NCBI RefSeq assembly: GCF_019510245.1
Contig: NZ_JAEKKT010000209.1
Span: forward strand, 1-55,645
Length of the DNA stretch: 55,645 nt
Direction of reading: 5' to 3'
DNA from: Streptomyces sp.
GTDB lineage: Bacteria; Actinomycetota; Actinomycetes; Streptomycetales; Streptomycetaceae
This document shows positions 35,711 through 44,068 of the stretch, in pieces. A program made the translations under genes and the position numbers. Each line of letters starts with the position of its first letter. Position 1 is the first letter of the stretch. The notes under the pieces were generated by a model that did no database searches, had not been told where the DNA came from, and saw only the letters and a program-made list of their open reading frames with translations.

Positions 35711-37986
35711 GCGGCGACCGGGGCCTGATCCGGCTGGGAGCCTCCCGATGGTGGATGCATCCCGAGTTCGTCCTGCGCAGCGCGGGCTTTCCGGTGGCGG
35801 ATGTGCGCGTACTGTGCGACGAGGAGGCCGCCTCCGCGGCGGACTCGGAGCTGAGCGACGCGCAGTTCGCCCCGATCTACAAGCAAGCCGAACAGCGCAC
35901 GGCCGAGGCGATAAGGCACCTCGCCGGGGACAATACCTATCGCGAAGCCATCGCCTGGCAGAACCCCGGGTTCATCGAGATGGTCGACAAACTGGCGGAT
36001 GACGCACAGATGTCGCAGAAGCGCAGACGGCAGCGCACGTCCACGTTCGTCAACTACGTCCAGCGTTATTGCACGAAGAACGACACCATCGGGTTCTTCG
36101 GCCCGATCGCCTGGTCGTGGATCACACCCGGTTCGAAGGACCTGAGCGTCCGGCCCGGACCCGGTCTCGTGCGCACCAGAGCGGTCTTCTTCGAGTGGTG
36201 GGCCATCGACATGCTGGCCCGCATCTGGTCCGACGATCCCGAGGTTGTTCCGTGGCTGCGCCCCGTGGTCGCGGAGCACCTGTATCTGCACGACGGCACA
36301 CTGCACGGGCCCCGGGGAAGAACACGCGCTTTCGAGCCCGGGGAACGCAGTCTGATCGAGCAGTGCGACGGCACCCACACCCTCGCGGAACTGTCGGCCG
36401 CCAGACCCGAGGCTGATGTGCCCGGCCTAGTGCGGACCTGGGCGGAGCAGGGATTCCTGACCATGGACCTCTCCGGGCCGTTCGAGCCGTTCCCGGAGCG
36501 CACCCTGCGCGGCAAACTGGCCCGGATCGGTGACGAGCCGACCCGCGACCGGCTGATCGCGGCTCTCGACGAGTTGGCCGCGGCCCGTGACCAGGTCGCC
36601 GCCAGTGCGGGCCGGTCCGGTGCGGTGCAGGCCGCTCTCCGGTCCCTCAACGAGACCTTCGAGCGGATCAGTGACACCAGCTCCTCGCGCCGACGCGGTG
36701 AGGCATATGCCGGCCGGGCTGTCGTCTACGAGGACACGAGCCGCGACATCGACATCGAACTGGGCTCTCTCGTGCTCGACGCGATCGCGGATCCGCTCAG
36801 CCTGGTGCTGGACAGCGCCGCGTGGATCGTCGAGCAGGCCGCCGCAGGCTATGAGGAGCGGTTCCGGCTGCTGTTCGCCAAGTACGCCGCGCGGACCGGC
36901 CTGGACACCGCCCCTTTGGACGCCCTGGTCGGGTCTGCGACCCGCGAACTGGACTTCGCGCGCGAATCGCTGTCCCCGCTCGTCGCCGAGCTGTCCGAGC
37001 GGCTGGCCCGGAAGTGGCAGGAGATCCTGGCGGTACCCACTGGCGTCTCCCGTTTCTCCATACGCTCGAGCGACATCGCAGAACGGGCGCGCGCAGCGTT
37101 CCGGTCGGGTGCGCTGCCGTGGTCGGCCGCCCGGCATCACTGCCCGGACTTCATGATTGTCGCGCCGGACGCCGCGGCGGTCGCCCGCGGCGAGTTCCAA
37201 GTCGTCCTCGGCGAGATCCACCTCGCGCTGAACACCCTGGACGGCCGGGCCGTCACCAGCACACACCCGGATCCCGACCGGCTGCGCGGCTACAGCCGGG
37301 CCGATCATGGGACCCGGCGTGTGGTGCCCGTCCCGTCGCGTTTCTCCCTCCAGGTCAACTCCCGCACTTACCCGCCGGTCCTGCTGTCGGAGGACTTCAC
37401 GTACTGGACCATGCACCCGCACTCGACAGGTGCGCCCGGCGACGTGACGCCCGCTGCGGCACTGGAGGTCACGGCGCGGGGCGACCGGATGGTCGTCGTG
37501 GACGTGCGGACCGGACGCTGGTGGAACCTGACCGAGGTCGTCGGCGACCTGTTGTCGGCGACCCTGCTCAACGCGTTCGCAATCACCCCTCCCGCACGGC
37601 ACCGGTCCCGGGTGACCATCGACAACCTCGTCGTCGCCCGGGAGCTGTGGACCTTCGAGACGACGGAGCTGACCTGGTCGGACGTCGGCGCTGAGGGGTC
37701 GCGGTTCCGCCGGATCCGGCGCTGGCGGGCTGAGAACGCGCTGCCGCGCCGCGTTTTCTACCGCGTCGCCGGCGAGGTGAAGCCCCTGTACCTGGACTTC
37801 GCGAGCCCGGCTCTGGTAAACCTCGCCGCCGCGATGATCCGCAGGGCGACCCGGCACGATCCGCGGAGCACCGTGGAGTTCAGCGAGATGCTGCCGGAGC
37901 CCGACGACTGCTGGCTGGTCGATGACCGAGGGCGTCGGTACACGTCGGAATTCCGACTCGTACTCATGGATCCGGATATGGAATAG
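35704..37986 (+). CDS. LanB-type dehydratase-like protein lacking the elimination domain
   Basis: This 760-residue protein resembles the glutamylation (Lant_dehydr_N) domain of lantibiotic dehydratases: WWMHPEFVLRSAGFPVADV, then NYVQRYCTKNDTIGFFGPIA and RTRAVFFEWWAIDMLA. In LanB enzymes this domain transfers glutamate from Glu-tRNA to Ser/Thr. The SpaB_C elimination domain (about 300 residues) is absent. Split LanBs and the PEARL group have this shape; PEARLs add an amino acid from aminoacyl-tRNA to a peptide C-terminus. No precursor-peptide gene is seen nearby. The next gene is instead a carrier protein, suggesting tRNA-dependent addition to or from a carrier-bound intermediate (inference). 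ATG 35704 overlaps the upstream remnant by 7 bp. Confidence 0.8.
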   Translation: MVSGDRGLIRLGASRWWMHPEFVLRSAGFPVADVRVLCDEEAASAADSELSDAQFAPIYKQAEQRTAEAIRHLAGDNTYREAIAWQNPGFIEMVDKLADDAQMSQKRRRQRTSTFVNYVQRYCTKNDTIGFFGPIAWSWITPGSKDLSVRPGPGLVRTRAVFFEWWAIDMLARIWSDDPEVVPWLRPVVAEHLYLHDGTLHGPRGRTRAFEPGERSLIEQCDGTHTLAELSAARPEADVPGLVRTWAEQGFLTMDLSGPFEPFPERTLRGKLARIGDEPTRDRLIAALDELAAARDQVAASAGRSGAVQAALRSLNETFERISDTSSSRRRGEAYAGRAVVYEDTSRDIDIELGSLVLDAIADPLSLVLDSAAWIVEQAAAGYEERFRLLFAKYAARTGLDTAPLDALVGSATRELDFARESLSPLVAELSERLARKWQEILAVPTGVSRFSIRSSDIAERARAAFRSGALPWSAARHHCPDFMIVAPDAAAVARGEFQVVLGEIHLALNTLDGRAVTSTHPDPDRLRGYSRADHGTRRVVPVPSRFSLQVNSRTYPPVLLSEDFTYWTMHPHSTGAPGDVTPAAALEVTARGDRMVVVDVRTGRWWNLTEVVGDLLSATLLNAFAITPPARHRSRVTIDNLVVARELWTFETTELTWSDVGAEGSRFRRIRRWRAENALPRRVFYRVAGEVKPLYLDFASPALVNLAAAMIRRATRHDPRSTVEFSEMLPEPDDCWLVDDRGRRYTSEFRLVLMDPDME

Positions 37987-38018
37987 CAAGTACCGGATAA
38001 TCCCTGAAAGGCGTACCC

Positions 38019-38723
38019 ATGGAAAACGCAGTGGACGCCACCGACACCATGACCGCGATCATGGAGATTGACGGTGACCTGCTCAGCACCCCGGTACAGA
38101 TCGACGGCGACTCGGACTTCCACGAGCTGAGAGGCAACTCCCTGCTGACGGGCATCCTGGTGGCGAAGCTGCACAGTATGTTCAGTGCGAAGGTCGCCGT
38201 CCGTGAGGCCTTCCGGCGGGCCAGCCCGCGGCAGCTCTCGGAGATCATCGCGACCGCGGCGGGACACGGCGTGGCTGCCGCGACCGTAACCACCGCCCAG
38301 CATCGGCCGAACCCGGCCGTCAAGTCCAAGGAACAGCCGTGGCGCGACCGAACGACCGGGACTTCCGGCTACATTTCGCAGGACGCTGGTCTCGGTGATC
38401 GGTTCCTACTTCACAGCCTTCGGACTGCCGCTACTCGTCTACGCCCTGACTGTTTCGGCGATGAACCTCGCGATCACGACGGTCTGCTCGTTCCTGCCAT
38501 ACCTGCTGTTCGGGCTGGTCGTGGGCGCGTGGATGGACCGGGTCGACCGGCGCCGCGCCGGCGACGAACGCCGCACGGAGCCTGGTGGGTGCGGTCGTCC
38601 GGTGCTGTGGGGGCTGGGCGTGCTCGACGTGATGGTGCCGGCGGCCTGGGGCGGGACGTGGTAACGGCGGGTGCGTCCGGTTTGACGATCAGCTCTTTGC
38701 CGCGCAGCTTGCGCAGGTCGTAG
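38019..38723 (+). CDS. Carrier protein after the LanB-like gene; 3' extension probably foreign
   Basis: ATG 38019 follows AAAGGCG. The first 85 or so residues are a phosphopantetheine carrier: FHELRGNSLLTGILVAKL carries the serine, then VREAFRRASPRQLSEII. The usual GGNSL is RGNSL. Beyond about 38270 the frame runs without similarity through the MFS remnant to 38721-38723, so the true stop was probably lost with the neighbouring deletion. Its position 32 bp after the LanB-like gene suggests a functional pair. Confidence 0.7.
   Translation: MENAVDATDTMTAIMEIDGDLLSTPVQIDGDSDFHELRGNSLLTGILVAKLHSMFSAKVAVREAFRRASPRQLSEIIATAAGHGVAAATVTTAQHRPNPAVKSKEQPWRDRTTGTSGYISQDAGLGDRFLLHSLRTAATRLRPDCFGDEPRDHDGLLVPAIPAVRAGRGRVDGPGRPAPRRRRTPHGAWWVRSSGAVGAGRARRDGAGGLGRDVVTAGASGLTISSLPRSLRRS
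38339..38560 (+). pseudogene. 5' remnant of an MFS transporter
   Basis: GTG 38339 after AAGGA begins VARPNDRDFRLHFAGR. After a one-base shift near 38390 the frame continues VIGSYFTAFGLPLLVYALTV, then LPYLLFGLVVGAWMDRVDRRR. That is the start of an MFS_3-type exporter up to the TM2-TM3 loop. Similarity stops near 38560. It resembles the intact exporter at 8924 in type but is not a close copy. Confidence 0.65.
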
Positions 38724-38862
38724 GCGCCCTGGCGACAGGTGTAGCCGGTGACGCCGGTCATCGTGTGGACCTTGGCGACCAGGTCGGCGGTGGTGAACCC
38801 GCCAGGGGCCGGGGCCAGGGCGATCACGGCGCCAGCGCGGCACGTATGCGCGGGCTGTTCAT
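38640..38862 (-). pseudogene. Remnant of a conserved actinobacterial hypothetical protein
   Basis: The minus strand reads PRIRAALAPAPGGFTTADLV, then AKVHTMTGVTGYTCRQGAYD and LRKLRGKELIVKP. After a frame change it continues GRTRRYHVPPQAAGTI. I recall this wording from a family of uncharacterised, often repeat-linked actinobacterial proteins with a winged-helix look. Only the middle part survives and two frames are needed. Confidence 0.45.
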
Positions 38863-39327
38863 GTCGATGCCGCCGGTGCGGGTGCGACCGACCATGGTGG
38901 GTGCCGGGAGCCGGTCTAGGACTGCACGCTTGACAAACCCGCAGGGACGAACCGGCCGCAGGGACATTGCGTCCCTGCGGCCGGTTTGCTGTCGGCGAAC
39001 TCTGGCGGCGAACCCGGGGTGCTGCCAGGTGGCCCGCCGGGGTTCGAGCGGCTCCGCCAACGGCGTGTCGAAGACGCGCAACTCGGTGTGGAGCGGGCAC
39101 CGCCCCTGACGGCCGGCGCCAGCCCCGTCGGCAACCTTCGTGCGGAATGGACAACGGGAACGGCCCCGGCTGAATCTGCCCCGGGAACGCTGGTTCTGAG
39201 CCCGGTTTGAGCCCACCCTGGACCAACCCTGGACCATGTAGGTGACGAGTCGTCAGGATGTATAGACCAATGCGTTCGAGAATCGGCGAAAGGCTAGGTC
39301 AGGGACCTAGTTGGCCCTGCTCGATCT
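38863..39327. other. Gap between the remnants and the tRNA fragment
   Basis: No gene is recognised in this 465-bp stretch. It contains the strong hairpin at 38950-38987. Both strands have short open frames without family resemblance. Confidence 0.5.
38950..38987. terminator. Perfect 16-bp hairpin (probable terminator)
   Basis: AACCGGCCGCAGGGAC (38950-38965) and GTCCCTGCGGCCGGTT (38971-38986) form a perfect stem with loop ATTGC, followed by TTTG. The stem is very GC-rich. The short U-tail suggests a terminator for plus-strand transcription, though a mobile-element end is possible. Confidence 0.65.
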
Positions 39328-39371
39328 GTGCCCCCGGCCGGATTCGAACCTGCGACCATCGGATTAGAAGC
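39328..39371 (-). other. 3' fragment of a tRNA-Arg(UCU) gene, possible att site
   Basis: On the minus strand the sequence reads CTTCTAA (anticodon loop with TCT), TCCGA (3' anticodon stem), a variable loop, and GCAGG-TTCGAAT-CCGGC (T arm with one mismatch). It ends CGGGGGCA (3' acceptor plus discriminator). No D arm or 5' acceptor strand occurs upstream (39372 onward). Integrating elements commonly leave such 3' halves as attL or attR. Confidence 0.7.
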
Positions 39372-39502
39372 GGCCCGGGCGGCTGCTTCGGCGTCGTCCT
39401 CTCGGTCGGTCATGAGCATCGTGGCGTAGACGGTGCCGGGGGCGTTCATCCCGTCTTCGGACTCTGATGATTGATCACTGATACCGCCAGTCGCTGAATT
39501 CG

Positions 39503-39542
39503 CGAGGCGCCCGGCTGGCTCGTCCAGCCGGGCGCCTCGTTT
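39503..39542. terminator. Strong 16-bp hairpin terminator after lacI
   Basis: CGAGGCGCCCGGCTGG (39503-39518) and CCAGCCGGGCGCCTCG (39524-39539) form a perfect stem with loop CTCGT, followed by TTT on the plus strand. It lies 38 bp past the LacI stop and separates the sugar region from the remnant zone. Confidence 0.75.
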
Positions 39543-39579
39543 GGCACTCGTGCCAAGCGGCGGACAGCAAGGGTGGAGC

Positions 39580-40656
39580 TCAGCCGCGGCCGAGCCCGGG
39601 AGCAGGCCCCGCCGATCCCCGGATCACGACGTGCGTGCCGAGCATGATGTGCTGCGGCTCCTCGGGATGCAGCGCGAGCCGCACCGCCGTGCGCCCGAGC
39701 TCCTCGGTCGGGATGCGCACTGTGGTCAGCGGCGGCTGCACGTCCAGCGCGAGCGGGATGTCGTCGTACCCGACCACCGACACGTCCTCCGGCACCCGGA
39801 TCCCCGCGTCGTGCAGCGCCGCGAGCACTCCGGCGGCGACCATGTCGGTCGCGGCGAACACCGCCGTGAACTGCTTGCCGGAGGCGAGGAGCTGCTTGGT
39901 GGCGCGCACCCCGACTTCGCGCGTGAACGTGGAGGGGACGACCAGCGCCGGATCGTGGTCCACGCCGTACGCTTCGTGGGCGTTGAGGAACCCCTCGAAC
40001 CGGTGGGCCTTGGTGGTGTTCGGCGGCTCGCCGGCCTTGTCGGCGCCGATGAACGCGACCCGCCGGTGCCCGCGCGCCAGCAGATAGCTGGTGATCGCGA
40101 ACGCGCCGCCGATGTTGTCGTACTCGACGACGGTGGCCGGCACGTCGTCGCCCAGCGGTGGCCGCCCCGCCAGCACCAGCCGTGAGCCGGCCTTGTCCAG
40201 GGCCTGGGCGAAGGAAGTCATCCGCTGCCGGTATGCGTCGTCCAGCGAGCCGCCGCCGACCAGGATCACCGCGTCGGCGCTGTGCTCGCGCATCATCTCC
40301 ACGACGGCGAGTTCGCGCTCCGGGTCGCCGTGGGTGGTGAAGACCATGCAGAGCCGGCCCTCGGCGGTGGCCTGCTGCTCGACGCCCTTGGCGACGTAGG
40401 CGAAGGACGGCCCGGTGATGTCGTCCATGATGAACGCCACGGTCTTCGTGCCACCCTTGGCCAGCGCGCGGGCCTGCGCGTTGGGCACGTAGTCCAGCTC
40501 GCGCATGGCCTTGAGCACCTTGGCCCGCGTGGCCTGCGCGACGGGGTAGTTCCCGGCGACCACGCGCGCCGCAGTGGACGGCGAGACCCCGGCGCGGGCG
40601 GCGACGTCGCGGATGGTCGCGCGCTCGCCGTCGCCGGTGATCACTTTTCTCGCCAC
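39580..40656 (-). CDS. LacI-family regulator A
   Basis: This 358-residue repressor has an N-terminal HTH (TIRDVAARAGVSPSTAARVV) and hinge region (NAQARALAKGGTKTVAFIMD). A periplasmic-binding-protein-like effector domain ends in VSVVGYDDIPLALDVQPPLT and TEELGRTAVRLAL. It is clearly paralogous to the LacI at 53678, with shared wording such as YPVA.ATRAKVL.AMR.LDYV. It diverges from the Tat-secreted protein gene across a region with two TAGACACCGGTGTCTA-type operators, so it likely represses that gene and itself. The effector is presumably a sugar. Confidence 0.92.
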   Translation of the reverse strand: MARKVITGDGERATIRDVAARAGVSPSTAARVVAGNYPVAQATRAKVLKAMRELDYVPNAQARALAKGGTKTVAFIMDDITGPSFAYVAKGVEQQATAEGRLCMVFTTHGDPERELAVVEMMREHSADAVILVGGGSLDDAYRQRMTSFAQALDKAGSRLVLAGRPPLGDDVPATVVEYDNIGGAFAITSYLLARGHRRVAFIGADKAGEPPNTTKAHRFEGFLNAHEAYGVDHDPALVVPSTFTREVGVRATKQLLASGKQFTAVFAATDMVAAGVLAALHDAGIRVPEDVSVVGYDDIPLALDVQPPLTTVRIPTEELGRTAVRLALHPEEPQHIMLGTHVVIRGSAGPAPGLGRG

Positions 40657-40724
40657 GGCGAACCTTCCTGCTTTCCTGGACGGCGGTCAAACTCAGCAAC
40701 CATACAGTGGCACAGACACGTCAA

Positions 40725-40740
40725 TAGACACCGGTGTCTA
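40725..40740. promoter_or_regulatory. LacI-type operator 1
   Basis: TAGACACCGGTGTCTA is a perfect 16-bp palindrome, 69 bp upstream of the LacI start at 40656. It is one of eight related sites in the window. Confidence 0.8.
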
Positions 40741-40821
40741 GCGTAGAGACGCGGACTCGTCGTGGTCAACACTCGCGGTGCATGGTCGATCAGCTTGTCT
40801 TTCAGAGCGAGAGTGCTAGAA

Positions 40822-40839
40822 GGTAACGTATCTGTAACG
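40822..40839 (-). promoter_or_regulatory. CGTTAC direct-repeat motif, copy 1
   Basis: On the minus strand this reads CGTTACAGATACGTTACC, two CGTTAC units 11 bp apart. A near-identical 18-mer lies at 48965-48982. It sits between the two operators of this promoter region and may be an activator site or a promoter element. Confidence 0.5.
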
Positions 40840-40878
40840 ACACCTTGTGGTGTGCGCCACATTGCTCCTACCGTCTCG

Positions 40879-40894
40879 CAGAGACCGGTGTCTA
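40879..40894. promoter_or_regulatory. LacI-type operator 2
   Basis: CAGAGACCGGTGTCTA matches the operator consensus at 14 of 16 positions. It lies 62 bp before the secreted-protein start at 40956 and 154 bp from operator 1. Confidence 0.75.
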
Positions 40895-40955
40895 TACCTC
40901 TAGGCGTAGTCCACCCTGATTCTGGCGCGGCCCCCGCCGCGCGGAGAGGACAGCC

Positions 40956-43931
40956 ATGTCCGGAACACCCACTCGGCGCGACGTTCTCAGGTACACCGGC
41001 GCGGTTGGTACGGCCGGCGCGGCGGCCGGCGTCACCTGGCTCGCCGAGACCGGCACCGCCGCGGCCGACACCACCCAGACCGCGCCGCCTGACGACAAGC
41101 ACCCGGCCTCGCCTTATGCCGCCGGACGAGCCGCCCCGGCACCGCTGGACTCGATCACCTTGGGCAATGACGCCTCCGAAGCAGCCCACGGACTCGTCCC
41201 GACCCTGTCCTCAGTCGTCGCCTCCGGCGGCCTCGGCCAGAGCGCGCGGATCCTGAACCCCGCGACGCCGGCCGCCTACGAGGGCGGAACGGTCGCGTTC
41301 ACCCTCGCCTGCGCGCCGACCGGGACGACCTACGTCACGATCAAACTCTGGGGCGACGACTACGACGGCTCGGCGACCGAGACCGATGTCGGCACCCACC
41401 TGTGGCGGCTCCAGCTGTTCTGCGAGGGCCTCCAAGTCGGGTACCAGGACCAGGGCGAGGTCGACAACCTCGACATCATCGACACCGCACCGCGCGCGCC
41501 GGGCCGCTTCTTCTTCCACACGCTGCCGTTGCCAGAGCACCTGACCGTCGGCAAGACGTCCGTGTCGCTGGAGATCCGCGCCCTCGGCCGCATCTGGTCC
41601 TACGGACAGAACGCGGCTCAGCTCTACCGCCCCATGACCACGCCCTCACGCGGCATCTACCGCCTGTATTCGCACACTGATCCGTTCTTCGTGCCGCCGG
41701 CCGGGGACGTCCAGGGCCCCGCGCCGACCCCGTCGATCCGGACGTCTCCGGGCCCCGAGGCACTCGCCGCCGTCCGGGCCCGGGTGGTCAAGGACACCGA
41801 GACGCTGCTCACCACCGCCGATCCGCACACCCTGGGCGGCTGGTCGATGCAGCACCTGGCCGAGTCCTACTTCTGGCCGGACTGTTCGGGATATCAGCAG
41901 GCTTCGACGATCGAGCGCGCGCTGGAGGCGATCGACGGCCGCTACTGGGCCTGGAAGGCAGACTCCGCGGTGCTGACCGCCTCCGACCAGCAGTGGCAGG
42001 GCTTCGGCCGGGTCGGGCTGGTGCTGGCGCTGCTTTGGGAGCACCTCGCCAGTGGACTCGACGCGGCGGTCACCGGCTCCCCGTACAGCCTGGCCAATCC
42101 CGGCTTCGAGCTCGGCTCGGGGGCGACCGCCACCGGATGGTCGGTTCCGGGGTGGAGCGCGAACGGCACCGCGACTCGCGACACGACGTATGGGCGTTCG
42201 GGCACGTATTCGATGAAGCTGGTGCGCAACGCGAGTGGCACGCAGGCCATCGCGGTCGACAACCACACCAAGGTCAGCCTGGATCAGGGCACGTACACCT
42301 ACGGCGTGTGGGTCAAGGGCCAGGACGTCACCGGCGCGGGCGTCTACCTGGACGTACTCTTCTACGACGCGGCGGGCAAAGTCGTCGGCACCGACAACAA
42401 GTGCTACTCGCCGACCGGAACGTTCGACTGGCGGTACCAGTCGCTGACCCTGGCGACACCGGCGAACGCGGTGTCGGCCTGGCTGTTCATCGGTGTGAAG
42501 GACGGCGGGACCGCGTGGATCGACGACGTCACCGTCGTCGCACCCGCCGGCGGCGCGCACACCCCGCCGACCCGCCGCGCCGCGTACACCGACATGCTGG
42601 TCTCCAGCCGCGACTACTGGCGGCAGCACTTCCCGCACTACTCCAACCAGGTGCAGATCTGCGCCATCGGCATCTACCAGTGCAACAGGGCCCTGCGACT
42701 GCTGGGCTCCGGCCTGGATCTGCCCGAGGCCGCCGCCCGGAACTACCTGTACCAGGCGGTCGGGCTGGTGCCGTATCTGGGCCCTGAGGACGCCGCCGGC
42801 AACCCGGCCAAGCCGCTGGGCGACTCCTACCACCAGGTGACCGCCGCCGGTCTGACCCGCGAACTCGGCTACGTCGGCAGCTACGGCGAGGTCACCGACT
42901 GGCTGATCATGATGTACGAGTCGCTGACCCGCGGTGCGGCGCCGCAGGACGATCCGGTGTTGAAAGCGCAGATCATCAAGATGGTCAAGGCGCGCGGCCA
43001 CTTCCACTCCTTCGACGTCGACGCCGCCGGCGCGCGCATCGCCCGCGTCGAGACCGTCATCGGCTGGCGCAACGAGGTCTACCCCGGCATCCCGGACTAC
43101 GCGCAGCGCACGGTGTGGGACTCGCACCCGCTCCAGGCGGCGGTGGTGTTGCAGGACCCGGACATCATCGGCTGGACCCAGGAGATGATGGCCGACGGCC
43201 AGTTCCACCCCCAGCTGGACCTGCTGATCTCCTATCCCTGGGACCGGGTCGGGCTGAACGCGTTCCGGCTCATCGCGCGGGACTGGGACGCCTTCCAGGC
43301 GCTGCCGCCCCAGCCCGGACGGCTGCCCACCGGCTGGGACGCGCCGGACTTCGTCGTCGCCGACGAGGAGAACGGCGCCGTCGCCGTCAAGCACGGCAGG
43401 GAGCTGCTGTACGCCTCGCTGTACTGGCGGGCGCGGCAGGGGATCAACAACTACGCCCGCGTGCACCACCTCACCGAGACCGACCAGCGCTCGGCGACGA
43501 TCCGGCAGCGGACTTACGGCGCCACCACGACGGCGTTCGCCGTGCAGGACTGGATCCTGTGGGACTACGCCATCAACGACCCGGCCGCCGCCGCCATCCC
43601 GCCGGGAGGTTTCCCGCCGCCGGGACCGCCCCTGCACCAGTCGCTGGCCGGGGACCTGTACTACAAGGCGCCGATCCCGGCGGACGTGCCGGACCCGACG
43701 CTGGGGGTGCACTTCCCGGGGGTGGAGACGATGCTCGTCGGGAACGCGCCCTTCTACCTCTGCCGGTACGGCGACTTCTTGATCGCCATGAACACCACGG
43801 CCGACCGGTCCTTCACCCTGCCGCCCCGTCCCGACTTCGGCCCGGCCCGCGACCTGGTGTCAGGACGCTGCTACACCCCGCACGAGCAGCCGGTGCTGGG
43901 GCCTCGTACCACGATCGTCCTGGTGCGGTGA
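40956..43931 (+). CDS. Large Tat-secreted protein with a carbohydrate-binding-like module
   Basis: This 991-residue exported protein starts with a twin-arginine signal (TRRDVLRYTG, then an alanine-rich stretch to about residue 38). A beta-rich N-terminal part follows (about 60-260). An alpha-helical part (from about 265) is split by a CBM_4_9/galactose-binding-like insert at about 375-525 (ANPGFELGSGATATGWSVPG to AWIDDVTVVAPAG). The helical domain (YWRQHFPHYSNQVQI, YHQVTAAGLTRELGY, WRNEVYPG) and the beta-rich C-terminus resemble the (alpha/alpha)-toroid plus beta-sandwich layout of polysaccharide lyases. I cannot name the family. Two LacI-type operators precede it and a hairpin terminator follows. 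Confidence 0.85.
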   Translation: MSGTPTRRDVLRYTGAVGTAGAAAGVTWLAETGTAAADTTQTAPPDDKHPASPYAAGRAAPAPLDSITLGNDASEAAHGLVPTLSSVVASGGLGQSARILNPATPAAYEGGTVAFTLACAPTGTTYVTIKLWGDDYDGSATETDVGTHLWRLQLFCEGLQVGYQDQGEVDNLDIIDTAPRAPGRFFFHTLPLPEHLTVGKTSVSLEIRALGRIWSYGQNAAQLYRPMTTPSRGIYRLYSHTDPFFVPPAGDVQGPAPTPSIRTSPGPEALAAVRARVVKDTETLLTTADPHTLGGWSMQHLAESYFWPDCSGYQQASTIERALEAIDGRYWAWKADSAVLTASDQQWQGFGRVGLVLALLWEHLASGLDAAVTGSPYSLANPGFELGSGATATGWSVPGWSANGTATRDTTYGRSGTYSMKLVRNASGTQAIAVDNHTKVSLDQGTYTYGVWVKGQDVTGAGVYLDVLFYDAAGKVVGTDNKCYSPTGTFDWRYQSLTLATPANAVSAWLFIGVKDGGTAWIDDVTVVAPAGGAHTPPTRRAAYTDMLVSSRDYWRQHFPHYSNQVQICAIGIYQCNRALRLLGSGLDLPEAAARNYLYQAVGLVPYLGPEDAAGNPAKPLGDSYHQVTAAGLTRELGYVGSYGEVTDWLIMMYESLTRGAAPQDDPVLKAQIIKMVKARGHFHSFDVDAAGARIARVETVIGWRNEVYPGIPDYAQRTVWDSHPLQAAVVLQDPDIIGWTQEMMADGQFHPQLDLLISYPWDRVGLNAFRLIARDWDAFQALPPQPGRLPTGWDAPDFVVADEENGAVAVKHGRELLYASLYWRARQGINNYARVHHLTETDQRSATIRQRTYGATTTAFAVQDWILWDYAINDPAAAAIPPGGFPPPGPPLHQSLAGDLYYKAPIPADVPDPTLGVHFPGVETMLVGNAPFYLCRYGDFLIAMNTTADRSFTLPPRPDFGPARDLVSGRCYTPHEQPVLGPRTTIVLVR

Positions 43932-43946
43932 GCGTGGTCGACCGCT

Positions 43947-43979
43947 CCCGGGATGGCGGTGAACGCCATCCCGGGGTTT
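43947..43979 (+). terminator. Hairpin terminator after the Tat-secreted protein
   Basis: CCCGGGATGGCG (43947-43958) pairs perfectly with CGCCATCCCGGG (43964-43975) around loop GTGAA, followed by GTTT. It is 16 bp past the stop. Confidence 0.75.
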
Positions 43980-44068
43980 CGGGTGTCGGTTCATACGGGG
44001 TCCTAGGAGGGTTCCAGGTTCTGGTGGTTCGGCCGACGTCCCCGCATCGCCGCCGCCCGCGCTTCGGG

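Noticed and set aside
36427..37989. 520-residue minus-strand open frame opposite the LanB-like gene
   Set aside because: It is an antisense shadow typical of high-GC DNA. Its composition is rich in Arg, Gly and Pro without motifs, while the plus strand matches a known family.
38950..38987. Perfect hairpin as an attachment-site core
   Set aside because: Although close to the tRNA fragment, it is a symmetrical GC-rich stem followed by TTT, which fits a terminator better. No second copy was seen.
41646..43712. 688-residue minus-strand open frame
   Set aside because: It lies wholly inside the Tat-secreted protein gene on the other strand and has no domain or signal. The plus strand has a signal peptide, operators and a terminator.
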